Assembly (NCBI GenBank): GCA_018383815.1
Contig: JAHAWU010000016.1
Span: 1 to 40,178, forward strand
From: Candidatus Jordarchaeia archaeon
Lineage (GTDB): Archaea; Asgardarchaeota; Jordiarchaeia; Jordiarchaeales; Jordiarchaeaceae
Length of the DNA: 40,178 nucleotides
Direction: 5' to 3'
Part shown: piece after piece, positions 8,314-16,068 of the stretch
Layout: each line of letters begins with the position of its first letter
Numbering within the stretch: position 1 is the stretch's first letter
The notes under the pieces: model-generated
What the model was told of the DNA's origin: nothing
The model's database searches: none
What the model saw: only the letters and a program-made list of their open reading frames with translations
Program-made: the position numbers and the translations under genes

Positions 8314-9349
8314 TCTCGACTTCTTTTTCCCTTATTTCGCCTTCACCAGGGTATGTGATGGGGGCTTTGGAATTCAAATCCTTGGGGGTTATGTCAATTA
8401 GTCCTCTTGAGGTTATTGCGAAGTATGCTTCGTCTGGGGGAAGGGCGGGGGCGTCCACAACGGTTACGGTTCTCATGTTGTATTTTCTGGTGCTCAGTCC
8501 CAGCCTGAAAGTGACTCCGTGGGCTACTGTGTGTCCGCCTATGGGGTTCTCGCTTTTGCCGTATAGGTCAGGTTGGGAGTGCACCTGGTTTGTTACCACC
8601 ACGGCTAAATCGTGGGACACCGCAATTCTCAGTAGGTCGTGAATAATTCTGTTTATTTTTTGTTGCCGCAGGGGTAGACTTTCTCTACCGCAGTATTCTG
8701 CGCGGAAGTGTCCAGTTAGACAATCAACTACTACAAGTTTGATTCCTCTATTTTGAACCACTTCGTCCAAATTTTTGTGAACCAACTCGTATAAAGCCTC
8801 ACTATTCATAGCGTAGGCGTAGAATACATTGTCGCTTGCCAGGTCGGGATCTAGGCCGAATCTCTCAGCTACACTTTTGATGTGGTCATATTTGACTGTT
8901 CTTTCTGTGTCTATGTAGAGGGCTGGTGCTTCAAGGCCGCCTTTTTCTCGGGGAAGCTGTACTGTGACGCATAGCTGGTGGCATATCTGTGTTTTTCCCG
9001 CCTTTGCTGGTCCATAGAACTCGGTTACTGCGCATGTTTCTATTCCTCCACCTAATATTCTGTCGAGCCCCTTTATTCCCGTGGTTATGTGATCCATGCT
9101 TTGCAGGACTTTTTTGGCGTCTTTACCGGAGAGGATTTCCACCAGTTTTCCGCCCTTGGTGTTTTCTTTGGAGCGGATAATCAGCTTTGCAGAGGCAATA
9201 ATTGTTCGGGCGGTTTCTTCTGGTATTCCGGAGTCTAGGGATAGGTCTCTGGGTGAGGAGAAGGCGATGCTCTCCACTGTGCTGTAGCCGGCGTTCATAA
9301 GTTTTTTGGCTTTTTCCGGTCCTACACCCTTAATGTTGGTTATGTCCAA
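8282..9349 (-). CDS. radA: DNA repair and recombination protein RadA
   Basis: This is the archaeal RecA/Rad51 recombinase that forms filaments on single-stranded DNA and drives strand exchange. The N-terminal helix-hairpin-helix (ITNIKGVGPEKAKKL) is followed by the linker and core. Walker A is GPAKAGKTQ (near residue 113), and Walker B LVVVDCLTGHFRAEY has Cys where RadA normally has Ser. The L2-side TNQV and GGHTVAHG segments are intact. I prefer TTG at 9349, which follows GGAGGA by 11 bp and gives the standard N-terminus (355 aa). The 400-aa ORF start at 9484 adds 45 atypical residues and overlaps the small gene upstream. The acidic C-terminal tail overlaps the M28-like gene, implying co-translation with membrane proteins, which is unusual for radA. 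Confidence 0.95.
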   Translation of the reverse strand: MDITNIKGVGPEKAKKLMNAGYSTVESIAFSSPRDLSLDSGIPEETARTIIASAKLIIRSKENTKGGKLVEILSGKDAKKVLQSMDHITTGIKGLDRILGGGIETCAVTEFYGPAKAGKTQICHQLCVTVQLPREKGGLEAPALYIDTERTVKYDHIKSVAERFGLDPDLASDNVFYAYAMNSEALYELVHKNLDEVVQNRGIKLVVVDCLTGHFRAEYCGRESLPLRQQKINRIIHDLLRIAVSHDLAVVVTNQVHSQPDLYGKSENPIGGHTVAHGVTFRLGLSTRKYNMRTVTVVDAPALPPDEAYFAITSRGLIDITPKDLNSKAPITYPGEGEIREKEVESVEEAEPVTD

Positions 9350-9401
9350 CTTTCTGTTCTTCCTCCAAAAATTTTCGAATTGATAATTGGTTAAGGACTT
9401 T

Positions 9402-9617
9402 TCAAGGGCTCTTCTGGTTTTTCTGGTTTGACCTTTTTTGCCACCGTGGTAATGTTTTGGTTTCAGGTTCTGGAAGAGCCCCAAAGTTGCATTCGGCTAT
9501 TATGCCTCTGAACGGGTTGTAGAAGATTCTTTCTTCTGTTTCAGGAAGGTTACATATTAAGGAGCAGTATCCTCCGTCAACCATCCTGTTTGGGATATTA
9601 CAATAGACTTCGGGCAT
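9402..9617 (-). CDS. small Cys-containing protein upstream of radA
   Basis: The 71-residue product begins MPEVYCNIPNRMVDGGYC and contains four cysteines, then a basic tail. It reads like a real globular micro-protein rather than a shadow. An ATG at 9617 has GGTG upstream; the GTG at 9626 is an alternative. It ends 52 bp before the preferred radA start and is the first gene after the radA promoter and structured leader. A metal-binding role is possible but the Cys spacing matches no zinc motif I know. Confidence 0.5.
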   Translation of the reverse strand: MPEVYCNIPNRMVDGGYCSLICNLPETEERIFYNPFRGIIAECNFGALPEPETKTLPRWQKRSNQKNQKSP

Positions 9618-9676
9618 CAAATTCACCAGGTAGGTATCTTTTCTTGTGTTTTACCGAGTTGTGTTTCGGTTTTTGT

Positions 9677-9759
9677 AGTGCGGCGCTTTGAGCAGCGGAA
9701 TGCAAGTGAGTAGGTGGGGGTGGATATTTTATTTTGCGTTTATTTTTTTGCGCCGCACT
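9677..9759 (-). promoter_or_regulatory. structured 5' leader of the radA operon
   Basis: AGTGCGGCGC (9677-9686) and GCGCCGCACT (9750-9759) are perfect 10-bp inverted repeats, GC-rich within very AT-rich DNA, separated by 63 bases. The TATA palindrome at 9781-9792 predicts a minus-strand start near 9760, so the RNA would begin at the stem. It could stabilise the message, regulate it, or define a small RNA. Confidence 0.5.
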
Positions 9760-9780
9760 GGTTTTGTTTGGTTTGGTTTT

Positions 9781-9792
9781 CCTTTATAAAGG
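9781..9792 (-). promoter_or_regulatory. palindromic TATA box of the radA operon
   Basis: CCTTTATAAAGG is a perfect 12-bp palindrome with a consensus archaeal TATA core. On the minus strand it lies about 26 bases before the stem at 9759. The same TTTATAAAGG core precedes the divergent operon at 10535-10544, suggesting shared promoter architecture. Confidence 0.6.
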
Positions 9793-10534
9793 CTGTTGCT
9801 TAGTTCTCAGGGGTGATTTTTGTCACTTTCTGGAATTTATTATGTTTTATTTTTTTATTTTTGGAAATTTTTTGTCTTTTTTATGGTTTTTATGCTATAT
9901 TTTTACTTTTTTTTATTTTTCATCCTTTTTAAGTCTTTTTTCTGCCCCTTGAATGGGTTTGGTTTTGGCTCATTGAAAGGACTGGTGCAAAAAATGTTCA
10001 AAAAACGCCCCTAAAAGTATATATTTATTGCCACTTCCAGTTTAGCGTCTATCCATAGCAAAACCAGAAAATTGGGAAAAGCAGAATGCGGAAAACATAA
10101 GCTTTTACCAGCTCTTGGAACCCTTCTCCCTTTTTTTAAGGCCACGGAAGTTTAAGTTACAAATCGTTGGCTAGAAAGCCCCCGACTTCAGCCGTGGGGA
10201 GTGTCAAATCTTGAGGCTTATTTATGGTTTTTGGAATTAGGGACATTTAGGGGGGTGGATCTTTTTGTGGTTTCCGAGAAGAGATTATGGTTGTGCATTT
10301 TTATAGCATTTTGAGGGCTATTTTTGGATATTTTTTGCACATCGGATTTTCTGGGTATTTTCCACCCCAATTTTTCAGTTAAAAAGAGGGATTATTTTGG
10401 CTTATATTAAGAATTTATCAAAAATTTTGGTAAAAAATTTTTAAATAAGGGATAAAATTTCTTTAAAAAGTTCTAGGAGGCGAATGGTTGCCCAAAACAG
10501 GCGAAAAGAGAGCGTTTTGAGGCAATACTATGTA
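9793..10534. other. long intergenic region between divergent operons
   Basis: About 740 bp of AT-rich sequence. Positions 9820-9950 are nearly pure T with a little G, and the ORFs called there are low-complexity artefacts. The only structured items I can support are the 47-bp element remnant at 10161-10207 and AT palindromes near 10418-10445. Its position between two divergent recombination operons makes it a natural regulatory region. Confidence 0.4.
10161..10207 (+). mobile_element. 47-bp minimal IS200/IS605-type end-to-end remnant
   Basis: It begins AAATCGTTGGCTAGAAAGCC, matching the left end of the tnpB element, and finishes GCCGTGGGGAGTGTCAA, matching its right end. TTAC lies directly before it (10157-10160), the expected target. 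The join falls in the CCCCCGACTT sequence shared by the two end hairpins, so it looks like an internal deletion between them. No coding capacity. Confidence 0.75.
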
Positions 10535-10544
10535 TTTATAAAGG
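10535..10544 (+). promoter_or_regulatory. TATA box of the helicase/radB operon
   Basis: TTTATAAAGG lies about 30 bases before the first GTG (10569), predicting a nearly leaderless transcript. It is identical to the core of the radA promoter on the other strand. Confidence 0.55.
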
Positions 10545-10568
10545 ATTTTTCGACTTCCAAAATTCTCG

Positions 10569-10835
10569 GTGTTAACAGTGGTGCCAAGAAGAATGTTTAC
10601 CGAAGAAGAGCTCAAACAGTATCACGGCCGGGGATTAACCGTAAAACAAATCGCTGAAAAGCTGGGAGTATCTGAGACCACCATTTTGAGGCGTATGAAG
10701 AAGTTGGGACTAGATATCAAAAGGAGTTCTTCGGACAAGGTAGTACAAGAGGAGCCTAAAGACCATACCGAAAAAAGGCGGAGCGAGGATAAGTATTCCT
10801 TCCTTCCCCCACCTTCTGGAGGACCGCCTTTGTAG
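10569..10835 (+). CDS. small HTH DNA-binding protein
   Basis: The 88-residue product has a clear helix-turn-helix, LTVKQIAEKLGVSETTILRRMKKLG, at about residues 23-47, followed by a charged, proline-ended tail. Such HTHs (homeodomain-like/resolvase-type) bind DNA; a regulatory role for the operon it starts is likely by position. The GTG at 10569 would be nearly leaderless; the ATG at 10593 gives a tighter fit to the domain and is equally possible. The next gene begins 29 bp downstream. Confidence 0.7.
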   Translation: MLTVVPRRMFTEEELKQYHGRGLTVKQIAEKLGVSETTILRRMKKLGLDIKRSSSDKVVQEEPKDHTEKRRSEDKYSFLPPPSGGPPL

Positions 10836-10864
10836 AAAAAGCAATAATTTGGGAGAGAAATAAA

Positions 10865-12691
10865 ATGAAAAAACAGGCAGGTAGAGAAGCCTCTGTAGTA
10901 AAAGAGGCTTCAGAAATTTTTTTGGAAAACGGCTGCAATGTAAAATCTCTTGATAATAGTCAAGTTAGTTTAGCTTGGCGAATCCTAAGCCGAAAAAAGT
11001 ACAATATTCTGGATATGATCGCGTATAAGACCAGCAATATAGAAGATGTCGTGGAGGACAAAAGAAGGGTATACAAGTTTTTCCAAGCTTTGCCATACTA
11101 TTTGGCCAGTAATCCAAGTTCTCTATTAAAGGGGCTAGAAATGAGAGATTTCTTTGGTGTGAAAGCTCCTTACTATAGGGATAAGCCGGTTATGATAGTT
11201 GTCGAAAAACTCCTGGTGAGCCGCTCCCGCGGTGAGGGAGACTATGAATCAGACTTGGTCAGGGTTGTTCCAATATCTGAGTTGCCATCCCTGCTCGGAA
11301 TCCGGAAGAACATAATATTAAGAAGAGGAGATTGGGTTTTCAAAACGGAAAAGTTTGAAGCCTTGAAAAAGGCCTATATGAGAGCTAAAAAGGGATTAAT
11401 GATTGCAATTTTCCTCACCTTCACACTCCCAGTAATAACACTCCTCAATTTGCCCCCTGCGTTATTCCAACTGCTTCTGATTCTGAATTCTATACTCATA
11501 GTGGTAACTATCGTTGGATCAATAGTTATACATGAGTTGGGAGTGGCCAATTTCAAAAAGATTTTGAAGCAGGAGTTGAGTGAAACCCAGAAGCTTTCAG
11601 AAGAAGTCGCAGAGGAAACGCGTTTTGGGCGCATTGAAATAAAAAGTGTCAAAAAGAAACTGGACAGAGAAGTTCCTGAAGTGCCTATGCTGGAGGAAGC
11701 CCTTGAACCTGAACCATTAAAGTTTTTGGGAGTGGAGGAGGAGGATGAATTTTACACTCGCCAGGTGGATTCTCTGTGGAATTTAGCTCAGAAAAACTAT
11801 GCGGAGGGCAGTTTAGAAGATGGCGCCCGCCACTTGAATGAAGCGGTAATTTGCGCCCTCAAGGAAGCCTACAAGAAGTTGACTGGGAAAGCAGTGTTTG
11901 GTAATCCCCTCAAGGCGGTGGAAATTGTTCTTAAGAACATCAATCTGGATCGAGTTGAATTTACGCGTTTCTACAGTTTAACAGCAAGCCCCACAAAAAT
12001 AACTGAGGACGAGTTTGCAAGACTCAACGAGTACGCTCAGCGAATCATTGAAAAATTGGGAACTGTTAAAACCGCTACCTTCGAGGAAGAGCCTCTCAAG
12101 GTGGATTCTCAGTTAGATGCTCAAAAGGGAGAAAATGAGTTACCCTTGAGGGAGGAGCAGCTTTCCAGAGAGGTAGTAGTCCAAAAGACAAAGAGTAATA
12201 AGAGAAGTTCAAAGGGAAAGACACCAAGGAGGGGTGGACGCAGCAAAACTGAGGCCAATTTAGAAGACTCAGCAATTACGAATTACACTTTGGGAAATTT
12301 GGGGGAGCCTAAAGGGGCAAAGAGTTGTGAGACAGTCATTGGGGAAATGGTTCTCGATGCGGCTATTAGGGAGAAGCTGGACAGTCTTATTGGTTCCAAG
12401 GGGCTATTGTGTGATTCGCCTGTTTTTCTTGTAATTACTCAGAGTGCAGAGGTGATGCGTGTCGTTGAGAGCCTGGTGCAGAGATATCCTGAGGTAGCTA
12501 TGGGAATACTTGAACGTGCTGTTAATGGTAAGGGGCAGATAATTGTCTCCCGCAGTGGGATTGTGATTTGCAAAACCGCCTATGAGTCCCAGATGCAACT
12601 TGAAAAGTTGATTCAAGATCAACTTAGGTATTCGAGGAATTTTAAGCCCGCCCGCCCTATGGACGATTTCATTGGTATACTTGAAGAGTAG
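10865..12691 (+). CDS. large 2-TM protein of unknown function
   Basis: The 608-residue protein has an N-terminal soluble domain of about 175 residues and two transmembrane helices (about 178-200 and 203-222). Charged coiled-coil-like sequence follows. A helical segment near 297-395 (YTRQVDSLWNLAQKNYAEG...) vaguely resembles HEPN-type helical bundles, but no catalytic RxxxxH is evident there. A basic, Lys/Arg/Ser-rich linker (about 445-475) leads to a compact C-terminal domain. No family is recognised. ATG follows GGGAGAG. It is the second gene of the helicase/radB operon, ending 13 bp before the helicase start, so it may tether repair factors to the membrane; that is inference. Confidence 0.7.
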   Translation: MKKQAGREASVVKEASEIFLENGCNVKSLDNSQVSLAWRILSRKKYNILDMIAYKTSNIEDVVEDKRRVYKFFQALPYYLASNPSSLLKGLEMRDFFGVKAPYYRDKPVMIVVEKLLVSRSRGEGDYESDLVRVVPISELPSLLGIRKNIILRRGDWVFKTEKFEALKKAYMRAKKGLMIAIFLTFTLPVITLLNLPPALFQLLLILNSILIVVTIVGSIVIHELGVANFKKILKQELSETQKLSEEVAEETRFGRIEIKSVKKKLDREVPEVPMLEEALEPEPLKFLGVEEEDEFYTRQVDSLWNLAQKNYAEGSLEDGARHLNEAVICALKEAYKKLTGKAVFGNPLKAVEIVLKNINLDRVEFTRFYSLTASPTKITEDEFARLNEYAQRIIEKLGTVKTATFEEEPLKVDSQLDAQKGENELPLREEQLSREVVVQKTKSNKRSSKGKTPRRGGRSKTEANLEDSAITNYTLGNLGEPKGAKSCETVIGEMVLDAAIREKLDSLIGSKGLLCDSPVFLVITQSAEVMRVVESLVQRYPEVAMGILERAVNGKGQIIVSRSGIVICKTAYESQMQLEKLIQDQLRYSRNFKPARPMDDFIGILEE

Positions 12692-12704
12692 ATGTTGGTG
12701 CCAA

Positions 12705-14909
12705 ATGATGGATGGTTCAAGTCTAGGAGTTTTCTTGAGGCTAGATGAGAGTAAGGTGCCTGAGAAAATTCGCGAAGTTCTCAAGCAGCAGGGCATAAAC
12801 CATTTGCGAACCATTCAATCAATGGCAATTCAGGAGGGTTTATTTGAGGGAGCCAATCTTCTGGTTTGTTCTCCCTCTGCTAGTGGCAAAACTCTGGTGG
12901 GGGAACTTGCCATTTTGAAGTGGGTTCTGGAAGGCGGGAAAGCTGTTTATGTGGCTCCCTTGAAAGCCCTAGCCAGAGAAAAGTTCAGCATACTCGCCAG
13001 GAAGTATAGAGGTTTGAATTTGAGAACCAGAATATCCACTGGAGATTTCCACTACACTCCTGATATTTTGGAGGATGCGGACATATTGGTCACCACCACT
13101 GAAAGGTTTGACTCCCTTCTTCGCTTGAATCCTAACTGGCTCTATGATGTTCGAGTCATTGTTGTGGACGAAATACATGTGATGGGCGACGGAGTGAGAG
13201 GGGGAAGGCTGGAAAGTGTGTTAATTAGGATACGGGAGAGGCTGAGGGTGCAACTCATTGGGTTGAGCGCAACTATAGCCAATGCTAGAGAATTAGCGGA
13301 CTGGTTGGGATGCCGGCTGATAGAGTCAGACATCCGGCCCGTGCCCCTAAAGAATTATGTTTTGGTGGAGCGGGACAAACTTGAGGCTATAAGGAAGCTT
13401 GTTTCAAAAACGGTTCAGAGTAATGGTCAAGCGCTTATCTTTGTGGCGCATAGGAGAGACGCGGAGAGTCTAGCCCGCAAACTAGTTGATTCAGTTGCAT
13501 GCTTCTTGACTGAAGAGGAGAAGGTAGCACTTGAGAGTTTTGCTGAGAACAAGAACTATTCCAAACGTTTAACTGAGTTGATGAGGGATGGTGTAGGATT
13601 TCATCACGCGGGTTTAAATCATGATTCCAGAGAGCTTGTGGAAGATGCTTTTCGCAGAGGGCTTTTGAAGGTGGTGTGTTGTACCACTACTCTCTCTGCG
13701 GGAATTGACGCCCCAGCTCGGCTGGTTATCTTGAGGGACTTTTACGTCTATAACCGGGTGGAGATGGTTACCGACGAGTTTGAAGTCGAACTTATGAATG
13801 CCAATCAGTTTCACCAGATATTGGGCAGGGCGGGGAGACCTAACTATGATAGTGTAGGTTATAGTGTGGTTCTATGCGATTCAGATGCGGATCATTTTAT
13901 GGTAAGAAAAAAATATTTCGATTTTAAGAATGGGGAGTTGCGGCCCAAGTATGATGATGTGGTGAGCTCCATTGGTTATCCGCCAAACCTTGAGGAGCAA
14001 ATACTCCTTAGAACATTTGAGTGCGAGGAGGCCACAGGTGAGGATATACTAAAATTTTTTGAAAGGACTTTTTGGTGGAGGAGTGAGAAGTCTAAGAATC
14101 CTCACCTAAGCCTTGAGGCGCTGGTGCAAATAACTTCACTTAACATTCCGGATGCAGTAGTGAACCATTGTGAAGCGAAGGAGTTTAAAGCCGCAGGTAG
14201 AATTCGCAGCGAAGATTTAAGAGTGCAGGTGCTGCCCCAAAAAGTTGAGGCTACGATAAAGAAGCCCGTTGTGAACATCTGTAGTTTTAATGAGGAGGGA
14301 AACTTCCAATGTACCTGCTCCTACTATGCACGGGAGGAGAAAAAATTGTGTAGACACTTGATTAAGCTCGCCCAATTTGTAGATAGAAGTTATCCTGCGT
14401 ATAGGGGCTTGATTTCGCGGTGCCTTAATGCGGATAATTTTCTGAAAAAACTGGTTGATGAGGGATTAATTGTGGAAACCACCAATGGCACCTTTAAGCC
14501 CACAAGTTTTGGAAGGCTGATTATGAGGCTCTATCTTAAACCTATGACTGGAATTATGATTAGAAGTAGGGTGCATGATGATATTGATGATGAGCTCCAA
14601 TTTCTAGAGCTTGTGCTGAGTGCAGTGGAGTTAGAGTACGGAAGACCACAGCCACAAGTGATGGGGGTAGCGATTCTTGACTATATAAAGGGTAAGAGCG
14701 TTAGGGAGGCTAGCTCCCTTCACGCTGTTTCTCAAGGTGACCTAGAATCAGTCATTAGTGGTCTAAACTGGATGGTGCATTGTGTCACAGAGGTTGCAAG
14801 TACGGAGGGAGCAGAAACCGTTAAAAAAATTGGGAAAAGTTTGGAGGAGCGCATCAAGATTCGTAGAGAAGGGAAGGAATTGGAGATTTGGAATTGGGGA
14901 AATGATTGA
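12705..14909 (+). CDS. Ski2-like (Hel308-type) helicase with inserted SWIM zinc finger
   Basis: All superfamily 2 motifs are present: the Q-motif-like RTIQSMAIQEG, motif I CSPSASGKT, motif II DEIH, motif III LSAT, motif IV-like ALIFVAHRR, and motif VI QILGRAGRP. Residues about 536-551 contain CxC-x10-CxH (CTC...LCRH), the SWIM zinc-finger pattern, inserted in the region following the helicase core. A winged-helix and helical C-terminal part follows as in Hel308/Ski2. SWIM fingers bind DNA or protein. I chose ATG 12705, with GGTG upstream and no overlap with the previous gene; the ORF start at 12672 adds 11 residues. It is followed 18 bp later by the zinc-ribbon gene and radB, pointing to recombination or repair. 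Substrate polarity cannot be read from sequence. Confidence 0.88.
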   Translation: MMDGSSLGVFLRLDESKVPEKIREVLKQQGINHLRTIQSMAIQEGLFEGANLLVCSPSASGKTLVGELAILKWVLEGGKAVYVAPLKALAREKFSILARKYRGLNLRTRISTGDFHYTPDILEDADILVTTTERFDSLLRLNPNWLYDVRVIVVDEIHVMGDGVRGGRLESVLIRIRERLRVQLIGLSATIANARELADWLGCRLIESDIRPVPLKNYVLVERDKLEAIRKLVSKTVQSNGQALIFVAHRRDAESLARKLVDSVACFLTEEEKVALESFAENKNYSKRLTELMRDGVGFHHAGLNHDSRELVEDAFRRGLLKVVCCTTTLSAGIDAPARLVILRDFYVYNRVEMVTDEFEVELMNANQFHQILGRAGRPNYDSVGYSVVLCDSDADHFMVRKKYFDFKNGELRPKYDDVVSSIGYPPNLEEQILLRTFECEEATGEDILKFFERTFWWRSEKSKNPHLSLEALVQITSLNIPDAVVNHCEAKEFKAAGRIRSEDLRVQVLPQKVEATIKKPVVNICSFNEEGNFQCTCSYYAREEKKLCRHLIKLAQFVDRSYPAYRGLISRCLNADNFLKKLVDEGLIVETTNGTFKPTSFGRLIMRLYLKPMTGIMIRSRVHDDIDDELQFLELVLSAVELEYGRPQPQVMGVAILDYIKGKSVREASSLHAVSQGDLESVISGLNWMVHCVTEVASTEGAETVKKIGKSLEERIKIRREGKELEIWNWGND

Positions 14910-14927
14910 GTTGGGAGTTGAGAAAAA

Positions 14928-15329
14928 ATGGGAAGAAGGTATATGGTTGTGGAGTGTCCTTCCTGTAATCAATACTTTGCGGCCACTCTTAGCGCAAAGC
15001 CCTCCTGTCCTCGTTGTGGTAAAAAGTTTAAGGCGTCGGATTTGAAAGAGGACATCGTAAGTTCTTGGAAAGCTGCGGCAAAAATTGTTCAGAAGAGACA
15101 GGCTGAGAAGACAGGGGGAAAATATAATCCCGAGGGAATGTGTACTAAGACTGAGAAGTTCGAAGAGATAGTTCAAAGCTTGGGTAGGGAGAAGAGGGTT
15201 CCGCTTCCTGTTATTCTGGAGAAAGCGGAAAAACGGGGTTTGAGTGGGGAGTGGGTTCTAAAAAGGTTAGAGTATTTAGAGAGGGAGGGGATGCTGGTTA
15301 GGAGAGGTGGTTATGTTGAGTTCACTTAG
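14928..15329 (+). CDS. zinc-ribbon/winged-helix protein
   Basis: The 133-residue product has CPSC (about residues 10-13) and CPRC (about 27-30), forming a C4 zinc ribbon. A helical linker follows, and the last 60 residues (RVPLPVILEKAEKRGLSGEWVLKRLEYLEREGMLV) resemble the winged helix found at the C-terminus of archaeal MCM and related replication factors. DNA binding is therefore likely. It lies between the helicase and radB and overlaps radB by 17 bp, so the three are probably co-translated as a repair unit. ATG is used. Confidence 0.75.
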   Translation: MGRRYMVVECPSCNQYFAATLSAKPSCPRCGKKFKASDLKEDIVSSWKAAAKIVQKRQAEKTGGKYNPEGMCTKTEKFEEIVQSLGREKRVPLPVILEKAEKRGLSGEWVLKRLEYLEREGMLVRRGGYVEFT

Positions 15330-16068
15330 AGTTAGAAATAACGGAGCCTTATTGGTACATACTCAGAGCCCAATAGATGATTTGATTGGAGGCGGCTTAC
15401 CTACGGGAGTGATTAGTCACATCTATGGGGAGGCGGCTACTGGTAAAACCACGCTTGCCATGCAGGCCGCAGGAAATCTTTCTCGGGAAGGATATCAGAC
15501 TCTTTACATTGATGGTGATAACAGGTTCTCACTCAAAAGGTTCTCGCAACTTTTCACAAACGAGGATTCACTGGAGAGAATAACCCTAATTGTTCCCAAG
15601 AGTTTAGATGAGCAAACCGAAATAATCAGTGTGCTGGACGCCTATGTTTCCAGTAGGACTAGATTGATAGTTGTAGACACTATTGCTTCCCAGTATAGGA
15701 GGGAATTGTCACCCGATACTCAGTTTTCCAGATATCGCGAAGTAGTGGAGAAACAGTTGCCGGAAATGCTTGGACTGTGTAGAAGGCGGAGAAACATAGC
15801 GGTGCTCATACTAAACCAAGTGGTAACAAGCATGGATGGGGAAGAGGGAGAAAATATTCCCTCAGCGGGAATGGGGCTAAACAAGTTCTCACAGGTTACC
15901 CTACGCTTTTCAACCACACCTGTGAAGTCGGTTCGTAAGGCTGAAATTATTAATCATTACTTGGGCATTAGGGGCGAGGTTTTTTATCAGATTACAAGTG
16001 AGGGAATAAGTCCAGTTAGATCCGATCTTTTAAAAGCGTTAAAGGAGGTTGGAAGCCGTGCTCCTTAA
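15313..16068 (+). CDS. radB: RadB recombinase paralogue
   Basis: RadB is a short RecA-family paralogue that lacks the N-terminal HhH domain of RadA and acts as a recombination mediator. Here the 251-residue protein opens with PIDDLIGGGLPTGVISHIYG, then Walker A GEAATGKTT, Walker B LIVVDTIA and the TLRFS/LILNQV strands, all typical. The ATG at 15313 follows GGAGAGGTGG and lies inside the end of the previous gene; GTG 15307 is the alternative. The end overlaps the next membrane-protein gene. RadB and RadA are encoded in separate, divergent operons, each with membrane proteins. Confidence 0.92.
   Translation: MLSSLRVRNNGALLVHTQSPIDDLIGGGLPTGVISHIYGEAATGKTTLAMQAAGNLSREGYQTLYIDGDNRFSLKRFSQLFTNEDSLERITLIVPKSLDEQTEIISVLDAYVSSRTRLIVVDTIASQYRRELSPDTQFSRYREVVEKQLPEMLGLCRRRRNIAVLILNQVVTSMDGEEGENIPSAGMGLNKFSQVTLRFSTTPVKSVRKAEIINHYLGIRGEVFYQITSEGISPVRSDLLKALKEVGSRAP

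Noticed and set aside
9734-10014. Two plus-strand ORFs of 72 and 64 aa
   Set aside because: Almost entirely Phe/Leu from a poly-T region.
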